DNA from: Bilabrum cf. latius
Lineage: Eukaryota; Bigyra: Bicosoecida; Bigyra; Bicosoecida
Reading direction: 5' to 3'
NCBI GenBank assembly: GCA_965178125.1
Contig: OZ237746.1
Span: forward strand, 186,001 to 250,000
Length of the DNA stretch: 64,000 nucleotides
The position numbers were made by a program, and so were the translations under genes. The notes beneath the pieces were generated by a model. It ran no database searches. It was not told the DNA's origin and was given only the letters and a program-made list of their open reading frames with translations. Of this stretch, positions 11,485 through 21,972 are shown in pieces. Positions within the stretch are counted from its first letter, which is position 1. The number at the start of each line of letters is the position of its first letter.

Positions 11485-14373
11485 TTAGCTCGAGCAGGAG
11501 TGCCTGGTGACCCCTTTCGTCGTCTTCTGCCCGTACATGCTTCCAGGCGACCTCCACTCCTTCTCTGGGACTACAGACCCGCTTGGGTCATCACCTCCGT
11601 TCTTGCCCGCCCCCACGCCATCACCAGCGGTCTCACTGCCCCGGGGCCACGCCTGCCAGCCGTCCCCCACAGCCCCCACTCCCTGTGCCGCCCTCCCGTC
11701 TGCCCTCGAAGGCAGCGATAGCGCCCCTAGCACTGCACGGCCACCCACCGCACGCAGCACCCCGCCCTCCTCGTCGACATCCCAGCCCACGCCGTTGCAT
11801 TGCTCCATGGCACCAAGCAACTCGCTCTCATCAGAGCCGGTTGTGTCACCACCATCCCCAAGCCCCGTGAAGCTAGCGAAGGCAGCAAACCTATCTCTAG
11901 AAGCAGCGAGGCTATCCTCGGCATCCTCTGGCACCTGCATGCCAGGATCGACGGCCCTAAAGCTGATCCCCTCTCGGCCGAACACCAGTCGGTCCTGAGG
12001 CCCCTGGCCTTGGTGCCGGTCCTGGCCCAATCCGCCGCCCATGCCTGCTCCGTTTGTGCTGGTGTCCTGGTGTCCGCGTCCGTCCCAGAGCGGCTTGGAC
12101 AGGCGCTCCACCAGCGCCCTCAATCGCCCCAGCTTCCCTTCCTCTTCCGCCTCCCGCACTGCGCTCCACATGGAGTGGCCTCGGGGAACAACGGCAGGTG
12201 AGGCAGCGAGGGCCACATCTCTGGCCTCGCTACCGCTCCAGCACCGCTTCGGGAGCGGGGCAAGGAACGGCAGCCCGGCAGTTTCGACGGCCGGTCCGTC
12301 CGAATGGCTGGTGCTACTGGTGCTGGTACTACCTCTGCTGCTTCTCGTGTTTCCTGGCTCATCCAACCGGGTCACGTACCCCGAGTGCCAGCCATGGGTC
12401 ACCAGAGCTCCCGCATCCGCATCGCCGCTGCCCATCGCTCCTTCGAACTCTGACAAAGAATCACCTATGCTGCTCGTGCCAGAGCTGTCCTAGGCCGGCT
12501 GTCCCCGAGCGTGTTCGTGCCGTTCATGCCTCCATCGCTTCACCAGATCCTCGCACAGGTGCCCCCACGCCTTCAGCAGCGGCTCGGGGAGGCCATTCCC
12601 GTTCCCCCCGCTGCATGCCTCCAGCAGATCCTCGCGCAGCCTGTCCCCGCTCGTGTGGTTCGCATCTCCGCAATGCAGTGCAATGCACCTCATGGCGTTC
12701 GTGTAGTCCCACTTGGACGCGCACAGCAGCCGCCACAGCCTCCTGGCCAGCACCCAGTCGCTGCCCTCTCCGCCGAGCAGGCGCACCTCCCCTTCGGGTA
12801 ACTCCCACAAAGCGGAATACCCTCTATCGTCACTGCTGCTGCTGCTGATGCTGATGCCGCTGCCTCCGCCCCTCTCGCCCTTCGTACTACCCCCGTTGAC
12901 TGCCCCCAGCGGGCTGCGGGGGCCGTCCAGGTATCCCCACGGGTGTGCCTGCACGAAGGGCACCTCCTTGTTCCCTGAGTCCTCGCCCCCCCCATTGGAG
13001 GGTGTCTCGCCATCCCGCCAGCTGCCCAGCCCCAGCTTGCGTCTCCACACTTCTCTCGCCCCCTGCCTGTACTCGCCATCCGCGGCTGACACCGCCCCCA
13101 CCAGCATGGGCACAGGCACGATCCCCTGCAGCACCGCAGCCATCCTCGTAAGGTTCCAGTGGAGGATGCCCGGCTGCATGGCAAACGAGTACCTGCTGGA
13201 TCGGTCCGACAGGTTGGGGGTATGGTGCGGATCCGCCTCCTCCATCCATCCGTAAGGCCCGTAGTCGATGGTCAGACCGAGCAAGGAGGTGTTGTCTGTG
13301 TTCAGCACGGCGTGGGTGAAGCCCGCCCCCATCCATCCCGCCCCCAGCCGCATTGTTCTCCTCACCATCGCGGCCAGCAGGAGCGCCCCCCTGTCACCCA
13401 GCGTGCCCCACGGCCCCGGCCCGGATCCATCCCCTCCACCCTCTCCCCCCCCCGCTCCCAGCTCCCTCCCCCTCTCCCCCAGCGCCGCTGCCAACTGCCC
13501 CGCCTGCTCGTCGCTCAGGGCTCCGATCGAGTCACCGTACCCCACCTCAAGGGCGTGCTCCACGAGGGCCCGTAGCAGCTGTTCGTCCGGCATCGCGCCG
13601 TTTGAGTGTCCAGCACCAGGACCGCTCCCACTCCCGCTACTTCCTGCCTGGCCTGCCCTCCAGGCGGGGAGCTCCAGTGATCCGATCCTCAAAAAGCTGG
13701 GTGCTAGCCTGGACACCACGCACCCGGGCTCGCACCTGGGATGCCCGTCGTAGAACTCGTCCCTGGCCACTGGGGCACCGGTTGCAACCAGAGACAGTGC
13801 ACGGGATGTGGGGATGCCCGCCGCGGCCATCCACTCGCTTGCGACCAACTCGCGCACGGAGGATCGGAGCACCGCTTTGCCGTCGGCTCCCCTTGAGTAC
13901 GGGGTCTTTCCTGCTCCCTTCAGCTGGACGTCTGCGGACAGCGGTCCCGGGATAACTCGGTCCCGTGAAGCATCCTCGTGTGTTCCCCATGGCACGGTGC
14001 CAAGGGAGGCCGCCCTCCCGTCTCCTAGCTGCCCTGCCCAGCTACCGAACTGGTGCCCGCCGTACCCATGCGCTACCGCTAGAGTACGTTCCCCTTCGGT
14101 AGTGGTCTAGTGCGGCTGGCCTGCCAATCCGGCAATATCATTACTATTTAATGAATTGCAGGAGTTGCTTGCTGATACGCTGCCGCCGAGCAATCGGGTT
14201 CGAACAGCCACGTCATCGGAACGAGCGAGCAGAACCGCATCATTCGGGGCTTCAGTTTCGACTAGCGCGCCTGCAAATCCAGGAATTTGCTGCACTCCAT
14301 CGCTCTCGTATGGCTTCACCGGAAGATCAGCCTGCAAGAACTGGTGCGAGCTAAGTCTCTCATGCATAGACAT
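11485..14373 (-). CDS. SELENOO: SelO protein adenylyltransferase (Cys form)
   Basis: SelO is a pseudokinase that transfers AMP to Ser/Thr/Tyr of target proteins, usually in mitochondria. Intronless, 962 aa, ending in TAA. Hallmarks in order: VAHGYGGHQFGSWAGQLGDG at about 14000-14060, QLKGAGKTPYSRGADGKAVL, SSVRELVASEWMAAAGIPTS, RALSLVATGAPVARDEFYDG, the catalytic NTDNTSLLGLTIDYGPYGWM, and RYSFAMQPGILHWNLTRM. TAG codons occur at 14107-14109, between the N-terminal region and the glycine loop, and at 12490-12492, so the standard code would lose both ends. The last residues are HSCSS. The Cys third from the end matches the selenocysteine position of vertebrate SelO, so this is the Cys version and needs no SECIS. 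The C-terminal 330 residues are longer and more disordered than usual. Start at 14373 is the longest ATG; no clear transit peptide. Its 3' end faces the copine-like gene 38 bp away. Confidence 0.93.
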
Positions 14374-14617
14374 GCATCGTGACAGGGATCGCTAAATGCA
14401 GCATCCATGGGTAAATACTCTGGCTCCTATCCATTTAGTATACTTCTTTATCATAGTTTCGAGCTTAATCTACGGCCATAGATCGTGTACACCTGTGAAA
14501 TCCAGCAGTTGCCTTTCGACTTGTTGCGTGTACATTTATGAAAGTAAGGAGTATATTGTAAAAAAACGCATTGCTATTGGCCCTTCGAACGAACCTATTT
14601 GCGGTTGGACGGCGGAC
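14374..14617. promoter_or_regulatory. divergent intergenic region between SelO and cytochrome c1
   Basis: This 244-bp AT-richer stretch lies between the starts of two genes read in opposite directions, so it should hold both promoters. No specific motif could be assigned. Confidence 0.4.
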
Positions 14618-15979
14618 ATGTATCGATCTGTGAGTATATTTGCGCTTTATGTGGCTCATGATTGTTTGAAAAATAGCTGGAATCGGATCATTGGCTCGAT
14701 TCCGTTTAGTGTGGCGATAAATCGACAGAGCTGAACCCAATGACGCATGACAAGGGCTTATTGGCTGGTTCTTGGGGGCTGCGGTGGATGATCGTGCGAT
14801 GATCACTGCATCAATGCAAATAGAGGCCTATGTGTATCATTTATGGTCGTCGTGCATGATATGTATCCATGGCTCGCCTTGCTGCTGCCAACATGCGAAT
14901 CGCAGGTGCTCCGAGTAGCCGGGCGCATTGCTCTGCCTGCCGTATTGGCAGCAGGGACGGTTGCCACTGGTAGTTTGTCTAGGTGCAATGACGAGGTAGT
15001 TGAGCCCGCTGAGTACCCCTGGAGCCATAAGGGTGTGCTCGGGGCGTACGATACGCCGAGGTGAGGAAGCGTAGACTAGGTCTTGACCGCCCCATTGAGT
15101 ACGTCCACGGTAGCATTGAGCTTGATACCAACCAATCAAGTAGGACAATTGTATCAGTTTGTGCGTGTTACCCCTTTGTGACTGGCATTTTCGCGATTTC
15201 CAGACGCGAATGCTATGTGTCAAGATGAATCCGCATTGCAATGTGGCTTGCCGCGAGCGTTTCTTTACTCAGAAACGAGGTGCTTATCTGAACCAATTCC
15301 TACATATCTACACTTTCCCCTCCGCAGCATCCGGCGAGGATACCAGGTGTACAAGGAGGTGTGCGCCTCGTGCCACAGCATGAAATTCCTGCACTACCGC
15401 AACCTGGTGGGCGTCTGCTACACCGAGGCGGAGGCCAAGGTCCTGGCCGAGGACATCGAGGTCACAGACGGGCCCAACGACGACGGGGAGATGTTCGAGC
15501 GCCCGGGCAAGCTCACGGACCCCTTCCCCTCTCCGTACGAGAACGAGGAGCAGGCGCGGTCCATCAACAACGGGGCGCTGCCCCCGGACTTGTCGCTCAT
15601 CGCCAAGGCCAGGCACGGGGGCGAGGACTACCTCTTCGCCCTCCTCACAGGATACCGCGAGCCGCCGGTCGGCGTGTCTGTGAATGAGTCCGCGGGCCAG
15701 TACTACAACCCGTACTTTCCCGGGTCCAAGATCGGCATGCCCAAGCAGCTCATCGACGGCGGTGTAGAGTACGACGACGGCACCGAGGCCAACGCATCTC
15801 AGATGGCGAAGGACGTGTGCACCTTCCTGACCTGGGCCGCCGAGCCGCACCAGGACGCCAGGAAGAAGGAGGGAGGCAAGCTGCTGGTGGCTCTGTCCAT
15901 CCTGGCCTTCCTGGCTGGGTTCAACAAGAGACTCAGGTGGTCCCCCTACAAGACCCAGAAGTTCACCTACTTCAAGTGA
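14618..15979 (+). CDS. CYC1: cytochrome c1 of respiratory complex III, three exons
   Basis: Haem-bearing subunit of the mitochondrial bc1 complex that passes electrons to cytochrome c. Exons: 14618-14629 (12 nt, only MYRS), 14906-15060, 15328-15979; introns 14630-14905 (GTGAGT) and 15061-15327 (GTGAGG). The joined start [20 protein letters not shown] is a plausible bipartite mitochondrial presequence; the alternative ATG at 14843 inside the intron gives a poor one. Then [15 protein letters not shown] joins [20 protein letters not shown] across the second splice, restoring the family motif with haem-binding CASCH at residues 68-72. The axial Met region is [11 protein letters not shown] and the C-terminal anchor is [20 protein letters not shown]. 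Total 272 aa, ending TGA, with no in-frame TAG. The tiny first exon is inferred from splice signals and presequence quality. Confidence 0.93.
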
Positions 15980-16185
15980 GCGAGACAGGCGTTGCCTTGC
16001 CTGCAAGACAGACCGACCAACCGGAATTGCGCTCGCCAGATTGGGTGGGAAGGGGGCTCCAGAGCTGAATCGATTGATGGATTGAGTGGAGAACCGATAG
16101 CACAGATGAACGACTCGAGACTGTATGCAAAGCAGTACAACAGGCAAAACATTTTAAAAAATGTGCCCTCTGTGGCATATGCAGA

Positions 16186-17247
16186 TCACCTCTCCTTGTG
16201 GCTGCACTTGTCCGTGCCCTGAAACCCGCACCGGCTGCACAGCCTCGCCTTGGCCTCCGGGTGCCCCTTGTCGCTGGAGAACACGTGCGTCCCGCACCAC
16301 GCGCAGTGGTCTTCGTGCGCGATACCATGTTGGGTGCACCGGTACGCCACATCCTTGTCGCTTGAAAAGACGTGTCCCCCGCACCGCAGGCACTTGTCCG
16401 ACTTGGAGAACCGGCAGGATGAGCACATGAACATCTGCTGCCGCTCGCTCGATTTCTCGCTGTCGAAAATGTGACGGTCACAGAACCGGGGCGCGGTGGG
16501 GCGGGGCCTATGCTACTGCTGCTACTGGTGGTGGTGGTGGTTTGATGACGGTGTGCTGCTGCTCACACCGCCGGATGATGATGACGACGGCTGCTGCTGC
16601 CCGTGCATCTGCGTTCCCGGCACACTGCCTGTTCCTGGCTAGCCCTACCTCACCTGCGGTGGTGCAAGTCCCGCTGCTGCTGCAAGGACGCCTGCTCCAG
16701 GCTGCTGCTGGCCGGCACCCTGCTGCTACGCGGGAGGAGCGTACCCCGGCGCGGGCTAGGAATAGCCAGCATACGGATTTACTGCCGCGGCGGCTCCCGG
16801 CTGCTGTCCTACCGTAAAGCCTGGAGCATGCGATACTTGTGGATGAGTAACAGCCGGCTGGTAGGGCGATACTGGGACTTGAGCCTCTGCAGATGGCGCG
16901 CTTGGAGCCCCCGGGTAACCAGACCCATTCGCACCGTACGGAGAAGCTGGCACACCGGGGCTTGCGTTGCCTCCTGAATATGATGGCTGATGATTGGGTG
17001 AAGGTGCGGCTCGGGTGGTTGGGTTGTCCATTGAAATCGTCTGCTACGGTGGTTCGCTCGCGGGAACGCCAGCATCTCTGCAACCACACTGCTCCATGAT
17101 TCGGTACCTATAGTGGAATGCGACGTATCCACCGATGAAAAATATCCATATCCAAAAGTACCAGTTCGATGTCACGGAAGACATTGCTCTGTGCTTCGAG
17201 TGCACGAGGAAAAACCGTGGGTCTGGGAACTCAGTTGGGCTCGTCAT
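16186..17247 (-). CDS. Pro/Gln-rich single-membrane-segment protein with Cys-rich tail
   Basis: Unrecognised protein of 353 aa, one exon, TGA stop. A membrane segment lies near residues 28-45 (NWYFWIWIFFIGGYVAFHYR). The middle is low complexity: SYSGGNASPGVPASPYGANG, then GYS-x-PAPGYAPPA-x-QQGAGQQQP, then NHHHHQ-x-QQ-x-HRPRP, where x is TAG. I count seven TAGs, including one at 17044. The last about 100 residues are rich in Cys/His and carry three copies of H-I/V-F-D/S-S-E/D-K, spaced with CSSC, CLRC, CAWC and CSRC pairs, suggesting a zinc-binding domain. The reading GYSQPAPGYAPPAQQQGAGQ is typical Pro/Gln-rich sequence and supports Gln. Function unknown. Divergent from eIF5A across 614 bp. 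Confidence 0.8.
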
Positions 17248-17861
17248 CCGCCGCCGGCGCCGGCGGCGGGCGCCGCTGCCACATCGCCGCGAGAGGTAGC
17301 TAGCAACTCGAGCAGGAAAAGAGGCGCACTGAGTACAGCGGTATAAAGTGAAGCCTACCTTACCGCCCTATCGTCAGTCGCGGGATCATGATGCAGTTCG
17401 AGCACTGGCATGGGGCAGCTGCAAAGAGTAGCCGGTCCCCGCCGTGGCCCGTGCAAGGGTGCATGATTGTACCCTCGTGCGATGAGGGTGAGCCCGCACC
17501 CGTGGGGAATACTCGTTCAGCCTCCAAGTCGACCTTGCGCCTCCGAACGCTTGTAGACACGTCTGCTGCTGCCCAGCCCTACCCCATGCCAGCCATGCAG
17601 CTGCTGCTGCTCGTGCATCGACCAAATACTAGCGGTACTGTGCAAAGAGCCGGAATGCGTATGATTCCAGCCGTTGGCTCCACCGTGATTCAAGACGTTC
17701 CCTTCGCTGTGATTCAAGACGTCCGCTGCAGGGCAAAGTGGCGGGCTCTGAGCATTCTGTAAACATAACGTTACAATGAGCTAAATCAGACAGGCCCACC
17801 AGGGGAGCGTGCAATGCTTGCAGCTGCATTTAAGCACTCATTTACAGTACACAGAAGAAAT
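17248..17861. promoter_or_regulatory. 614-bp divergent intergenic region upstream of eIF5A
   Basis: Lies between the starts of the Cys-rich membrane protein and eIF5A. It holds a TATAAA at about 17342 and a plus-strand open frame 17388-17762 (124 aa, TAA) with no recognisable protein character. I treat it as regulatory or 5'-UTR sequence. A short transcribed exon on either strand cannot be excluded. Confidence 0.4.
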
Positions 17862-18688
17862 ATGGCTGACTCTGGCGCCTCCAAGACTTACCCCGTGCGT
17901 GCTGGCGAGCTGAAGAAGGGTAAGTTGATCTATTAGAGCTAGTCGACCATGGAGTAATTGAAACAAGTTTTGTACTGACAAGGAACAGGATACAGCTCCT
18001 TGGCGCACCAATCAAACACTGTATTAAGCCCCCCATGTATTTGAATACACATGTCGTGTGTTTTAACTTGGTCGGCGTATCGACCTGGTCTCACCCAGCA
18101 GTGTTTTGCCGCACTGGAGTACCGTTCCCCTTGCCGTTCCGTTGTCGGTATACTATCTCTCGCAGGCAGCCACGTCATCATGAAGGGTGAGCTGAATGCA
18201 TAATACAGTTTGCAAGTGTAGCTGATATATTCTCATGCCCTGTGTTTGATTCTTGGCTCAAATTTGATACTGCAGAGAAGTTCCCGTGCAAGGTGACTGA
18301 GCTCACTACGTCCAAGACCGGCAAGCACGGCCACGCCAAGGCTAACATCACGGCCCTGGACATTTTCACCGGCAAGAAGTACATGGACATCTCCCCCACG
18401 TCGCACAACATGAGCGCCCCCTTCGTGGCTGCCTCTGAGTGGCAGATCCTGACCATCGACGAGGACGAGCAGACCTGCGACCTCATGAACGAGGAGGGCG
18501 AGACCAAGGAGGGCCTGCCCTTCCCCTGCAGCAGCGAGGATTCGGACGCCCCCCTGACCAAGCACGCCAAGAAGCTCCAGGAGCTGTGGGAGGCCGAGAT
18601 GGAGAAGGACGAGCCCGAGCCCGTCAAGGTGCGCCTTGTCGAGGCCATGGACATCCAGGGTGTGTTCTTCATCGGATCCGTGGAGTAA
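17862..18688 (+). CDS. EIF5A: translation factor eIF5A, three exons with a 21-nt microexon
   Basis: Promotes peptide-bond formation at difficult sequences and termination, after hypusine modification. Exons: 17862-17919, 18166-18186 (21 nt) and 18276-18688; introns of 246 and 89 nt with GTAAGT and GTGAGC donors. The spliced protein is 163 aa: MADSGASKTYPVRAGELKKG, then SHVIMK from the microexon, then EKFPCKVTELTTSKTGKHGH. The hypusine site is K43 in TGKHGHAK. The C-terminal OB-fold (VRLVEAMDIQGVFFIGSVE) is complete. Stop is TAA. There is no in-frame TAG, as expected if this codon is avoided in highly expressed genes. Slightly longer than the usual 157-160 aa. Confidence 0.97.
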
Positions 18689-19087
18689 ATGCAATGCTGT
18701 GGAGCTTGCGGGAGGCGGCTGGAAGAAGAGTGGAGGGCAAAGTGCGTTGGTGCAGAGGGCTTGCTGGCCGGCTTGCTCTAGTGCGGGTGCGCAGTGGTCA
18801 CGGTAGCTATACATGCATGCTTGCTCTTTTGCAGCATCATTGTATGCTACCGTCGCCCACGCAGCGTTACGCTGCGTGGTGCAGCTCTCGTTGTGGGGCT
18901 TGGTGCCCCGTGCGATTGCTCGTCCCGTTGCGCGCGTATTGCCGTGCTGCAAGGCTTGGGTTGCGGATGCGATGTACCGAATAAAAAACGTTTTGCCATC
19001 GAACCCTCTGCCTGGCAGGCCGCGCCTATCAATCACGGCGGGCATCGATCTGCCAGCAGTGAGACATGTTGCATGATGTAGCGCGAA
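18689..19087. other. 399-bp convergent intergenic region
   Basis: Separates the 3' ends of eIF5A and the CDIN1-like gene. An AATAAA at about 18980 could serve as the eIF5A polyadenylation signal. Nothing else supportable was seen. Confidence 0.4.
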
Positions 19088-21583
19088 TCAGGTACCCATG
19101 ACTTCGGCTGCGCAAGTCACATTAAACAATGATCCTGCATCAATGGCTGATGCTGGATCGCCGCCCTGATCTGCCTCCTATGATTCGCCCAAGCCAGCAG
19201 GGGCAGCGGCAGAGGCAGAGGAAGCTCGCTCCGAATCACCTTTTTCCCCGCTCCCCCCGTGCCGCGCCGCAGCTGCCCAGCCAGTCGGGCGATCTGTTTC
19301 CACGTCGATTTCCGCTCTAGTGCTTGCGTTCTCCTTTGCCCCTGCATCCGCAAACGCGCTCCCCCGCAGGGAGGCAAGGGCCTCGGCCTCATCGGCTCCA
19401 GACACCTTCTGCGGGGCCAGCGTCCGACGGTGCCTCCTATTGGGCTTGTGAGGGCTCCGGGCGCTGCCTCGGCCGTTGCTGCTGTGGCTCTTGCTGCCGG
19501 AAGCATGGTCCCTGTCCCCAGCTGTGGACGGCTCTCTGCTCTCCCCCAGCGAGTCCATGCGGGCTCCGGCCCCCATCTCATGCTCGGATGCCGCGAGCGG
19601 CGCATCGGCACGCGCACTGGCTCGCGTCGCATTCGAGGCCGGGGCAACGTCCCTGCCAGAGCCAGCGCCGGCACCCCATGCACCTGCCGCCTGCGGTGAC
19701 CCCGCGGCGCGATGCCACGCCCCCGACGCACTCGTCACACTCGAATCGAGCGCAGGCATGAGCGAGGGGAAGCCCTCCTCCTCCTCGTCGCCGCCCTTCA
19801 TCTCCCCCTGGGCTCTCGATGGTGATCCATTCGATAGTGACCCGCTCGATGGTGACCGCGCACGTGACTCGGCCTGTGCGCTGCTAGCCCCGCCTCCCAG
19901 CTGCATAGACACCGCTGCATCGTCCTCCTCCTCCTCCTCCTCCTCCTCCTCCTCTGCAGCACCCGACGCAGCGCGCCGAGGCAGTGCCATGGACCCGCCT
20001 GACCATCCCCTGCTCGTGGCCCGGCTGCCGCCGTCCCCTCCCGGCTCTGCCTGACTCATCTTCTTCTCTCTATCCCTGCCTCTGCTCTTGCTCTTGCCCC
20101 TGGCCCCCTTCTTGCCCCTGCCGCGTGACACCAGCCCCCGCGCAGACGCCGGGGCAAGCGCCTTGTGCCTCCAGTGCGAAGGCAGCACTGGCCCGATGAT
20201 CTCGCGCCTGCACTGCTCGTACAGAGCAACCGCGTCTGGCCTTGGAGGCAGCAGCACACGCGGCCTGCCCTTGGAGTCAGGAGGCAGTTCCGCGGGGCCC
20301 ACTAGCGGAGATCTAGCCGGGGAGTCCAAGTCACTGGCACTAGCGACAGCTGTGCCCCTGCCTGTGCGATGCACTCCCAGTTGCGGTGCCCCGCTGGTTT
20401 CTCCATCGCTGGACCAGGACCAGGACCCGGTTGCAACCCTCGCAATGCCAGCTCTAGCCGCTCTCTCCCCGATCGCGTCAGCCTGCAACGCGATGGCCCG
20501 GTCCTGGTCCATCTCTCGGTGGATCTGGGACTGGGACTGGGACAGGGACTATGAGTCACTGGTTGCTCTTGACGGACCGACGATGCCCTGCGTGCCTGCG
20601 GCTGGAACACCGCCTCCCTTCTCATGTTCCCTGTCCTGTCCGTGTTCCTTGCCCGTGCTACTTACCCCTTGTTCCCTGGCCCCCACCCCCACCCCCACCA
20701 GCCCATCATCGCGCCACTCCTCGAGGCAAAGGAGGGCCCTCGCGTGGCCCGGCCCGATCACAGCACCAGGGAACCCGGGAAGGACCGCCACTCCGCGCGG
20801 CGCCGCATCAGCGGAACCTTCCTCGAGTCCGAACCAGAATATGGCCAGGCCGGGCCCGTAGTGCGCCGTGTAGCCCTCGAGCTGAGCCCGGTGGCTCTCC
20901 CCTATGGCCGTCCTGTCCCCCCACATGGCCTTGGAGTCGATCCAGTGGATCACGCGAGGCTTGCCCCCCGGGTCTAGGATGCCCAAGGGCACCTTCAGCA
21001 GGATGTCCGGAGTCTTGGGCAGCCCCGCCAGTCTTCCTTCCTCCTCGGTGGTATACTCCGCCCCGATCGCGTCCAGGCATGCCTCCAGGTGCCTCTCGAA
21101 CCGCCGGCCCGTCTCCAGGCGGTACCTGTCCTCTGCCGGGGTGCAGCAGTAGTCCAGAGCCAGGCACTCGCACAGCTGTTCCCTGAGGGCGGGGTGCGGG
21201 CAGGTGCGCGGGTCGGCCACCCACGCCCTGGTGCTCTCTTCCGTGAAGCTGCGGGCGGGAGGGAAGGCTGGCACGGCGGCGGGATTTTTGTGCCCGGCGC
21301 GTGGCTCGCCGCCCCCGTAGCTTAAACGGTCTAATGCGGCACCGGAAGGGCGTCCATGCCCGGGGCCAGAGGCTCTCTTTTGTCTGGACTCGCGAGCGCT
21401 TGGTGGCGGTTGGCCACGAGGCCCCCGAGCACGACTGCTTTGAGAGCCGGCACGACCAGCAGCTGGCAGCCGAATACCAGCCTGACTTTCTACTTGAGAC
21501 AGGACGATTCGCACGAATCTCCAAGGGGGAAATTCGGCTGCTTTGGCAAGCACGGCAAGGGTGCACTGCTCTGATCCTTGCAA
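19088..21583 (-). CDS. CDIN1: CDIN1 (C15orf41)-like PD-(D/E)xK nuclease, 5' end unresolved
   Basis: CDIN1 is the codanin-1-interacting nuclease-like protein. The family core is clear: KTPDILLKVPLGILDPGGKP, then RVIHWIDSKAMWGDRTAIGE, HRAQLEGYTAHYGPGLAIFW, FGLEE. The D of TPDI and the ExK-like DSK are the expected active-site residues. Upstream, TLAVLAKAAEFPPWRFVR matches the helical N-terminal part. Human CDIN1 ends soon after the core; here a roughly 400-aa disordered Ser/Arg/Gly tail follows, read through TAG at 20549 (in SDS-x-SLSQSQSQ, where Gln fits) and 19178, to TGA at 19088-19090. No ATG opens the frame at 21583; the true first exon or exons probably lie in 21584-21970, where I find acceptor-like sites but no unique model. 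That stretch of the frame would contain another TAG. Confidence 0.82.
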
Positions 21584-21972
21584 GGGCCTTTTTGATGCCT
21601 ATTGACAGGTCTTCCAAGACCTCTTTGCATCGCTGCGAATCTATTTGTAAGTTTCCTAGACGTGTCTCTGTGATAGCTGCAGGAATGACGCAATCCATCC
21701 CTCAGCTAATCGTTTCGACTTGCATTCGCCTAGTTGTAATGGGTGCGTCTGACCCCAAACGAAATGTTTCTAGCTGATAGGATCCATGTATATGTTATAA
21801 ATCACCGCATCATGAGAAGCTAGTCATTATGCGCACCCGTCGAGATAAATAGGCGCCACAAGTTTGCATTCGAATATTTGGTTCGGCCGAAGGAGTGTGA
21901 CGATGACTCGAGATTGGTTGGTTACAACCGCTTGGTGGAGCTGCGTGGCGCGCTCAGCTCAGCTCTGAACCA
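21584..21972. other. 389-bp region: likely 5' exon(s) of the CDIN1-like gene plus a divergent promoter
   Basis: The CDIN1-like frame needs upstream sequence. On the minus strand an ATG at 21698 (MDCVIPAAITETRLG) opens a short frame, but it is out of phase with the downstream exon and I could not place a unique intron. The side nearest 21972 should hold the phosphodiesterase promoter. Confidence 0.4.

Noticed and set aside
14843-15064. ATG 14843 as start of cytochrome c1
   Set aside because: It gives a poor presequence ([20 protein letters not shown]). The splice from 14629 to 14906 gives a proper basic amphipathic presequence.
17388-17762. 124-aa plus-strand ORF upstream of eIF5A
   Set aside because: No motif, odd composition, and a position fitting promoter or leader sequence; kept only as a note on the intergenic entry.
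21312-21345. tRNA-like start (GTAGCTTAAACGGTCTAATGC)
   Set aside because: It cannot be folded into a full cloverleaf with a matching acceptor stem and lies inside the CDIN1-like frame. No tRNA, including one with anticodon CUA, was found in this window.
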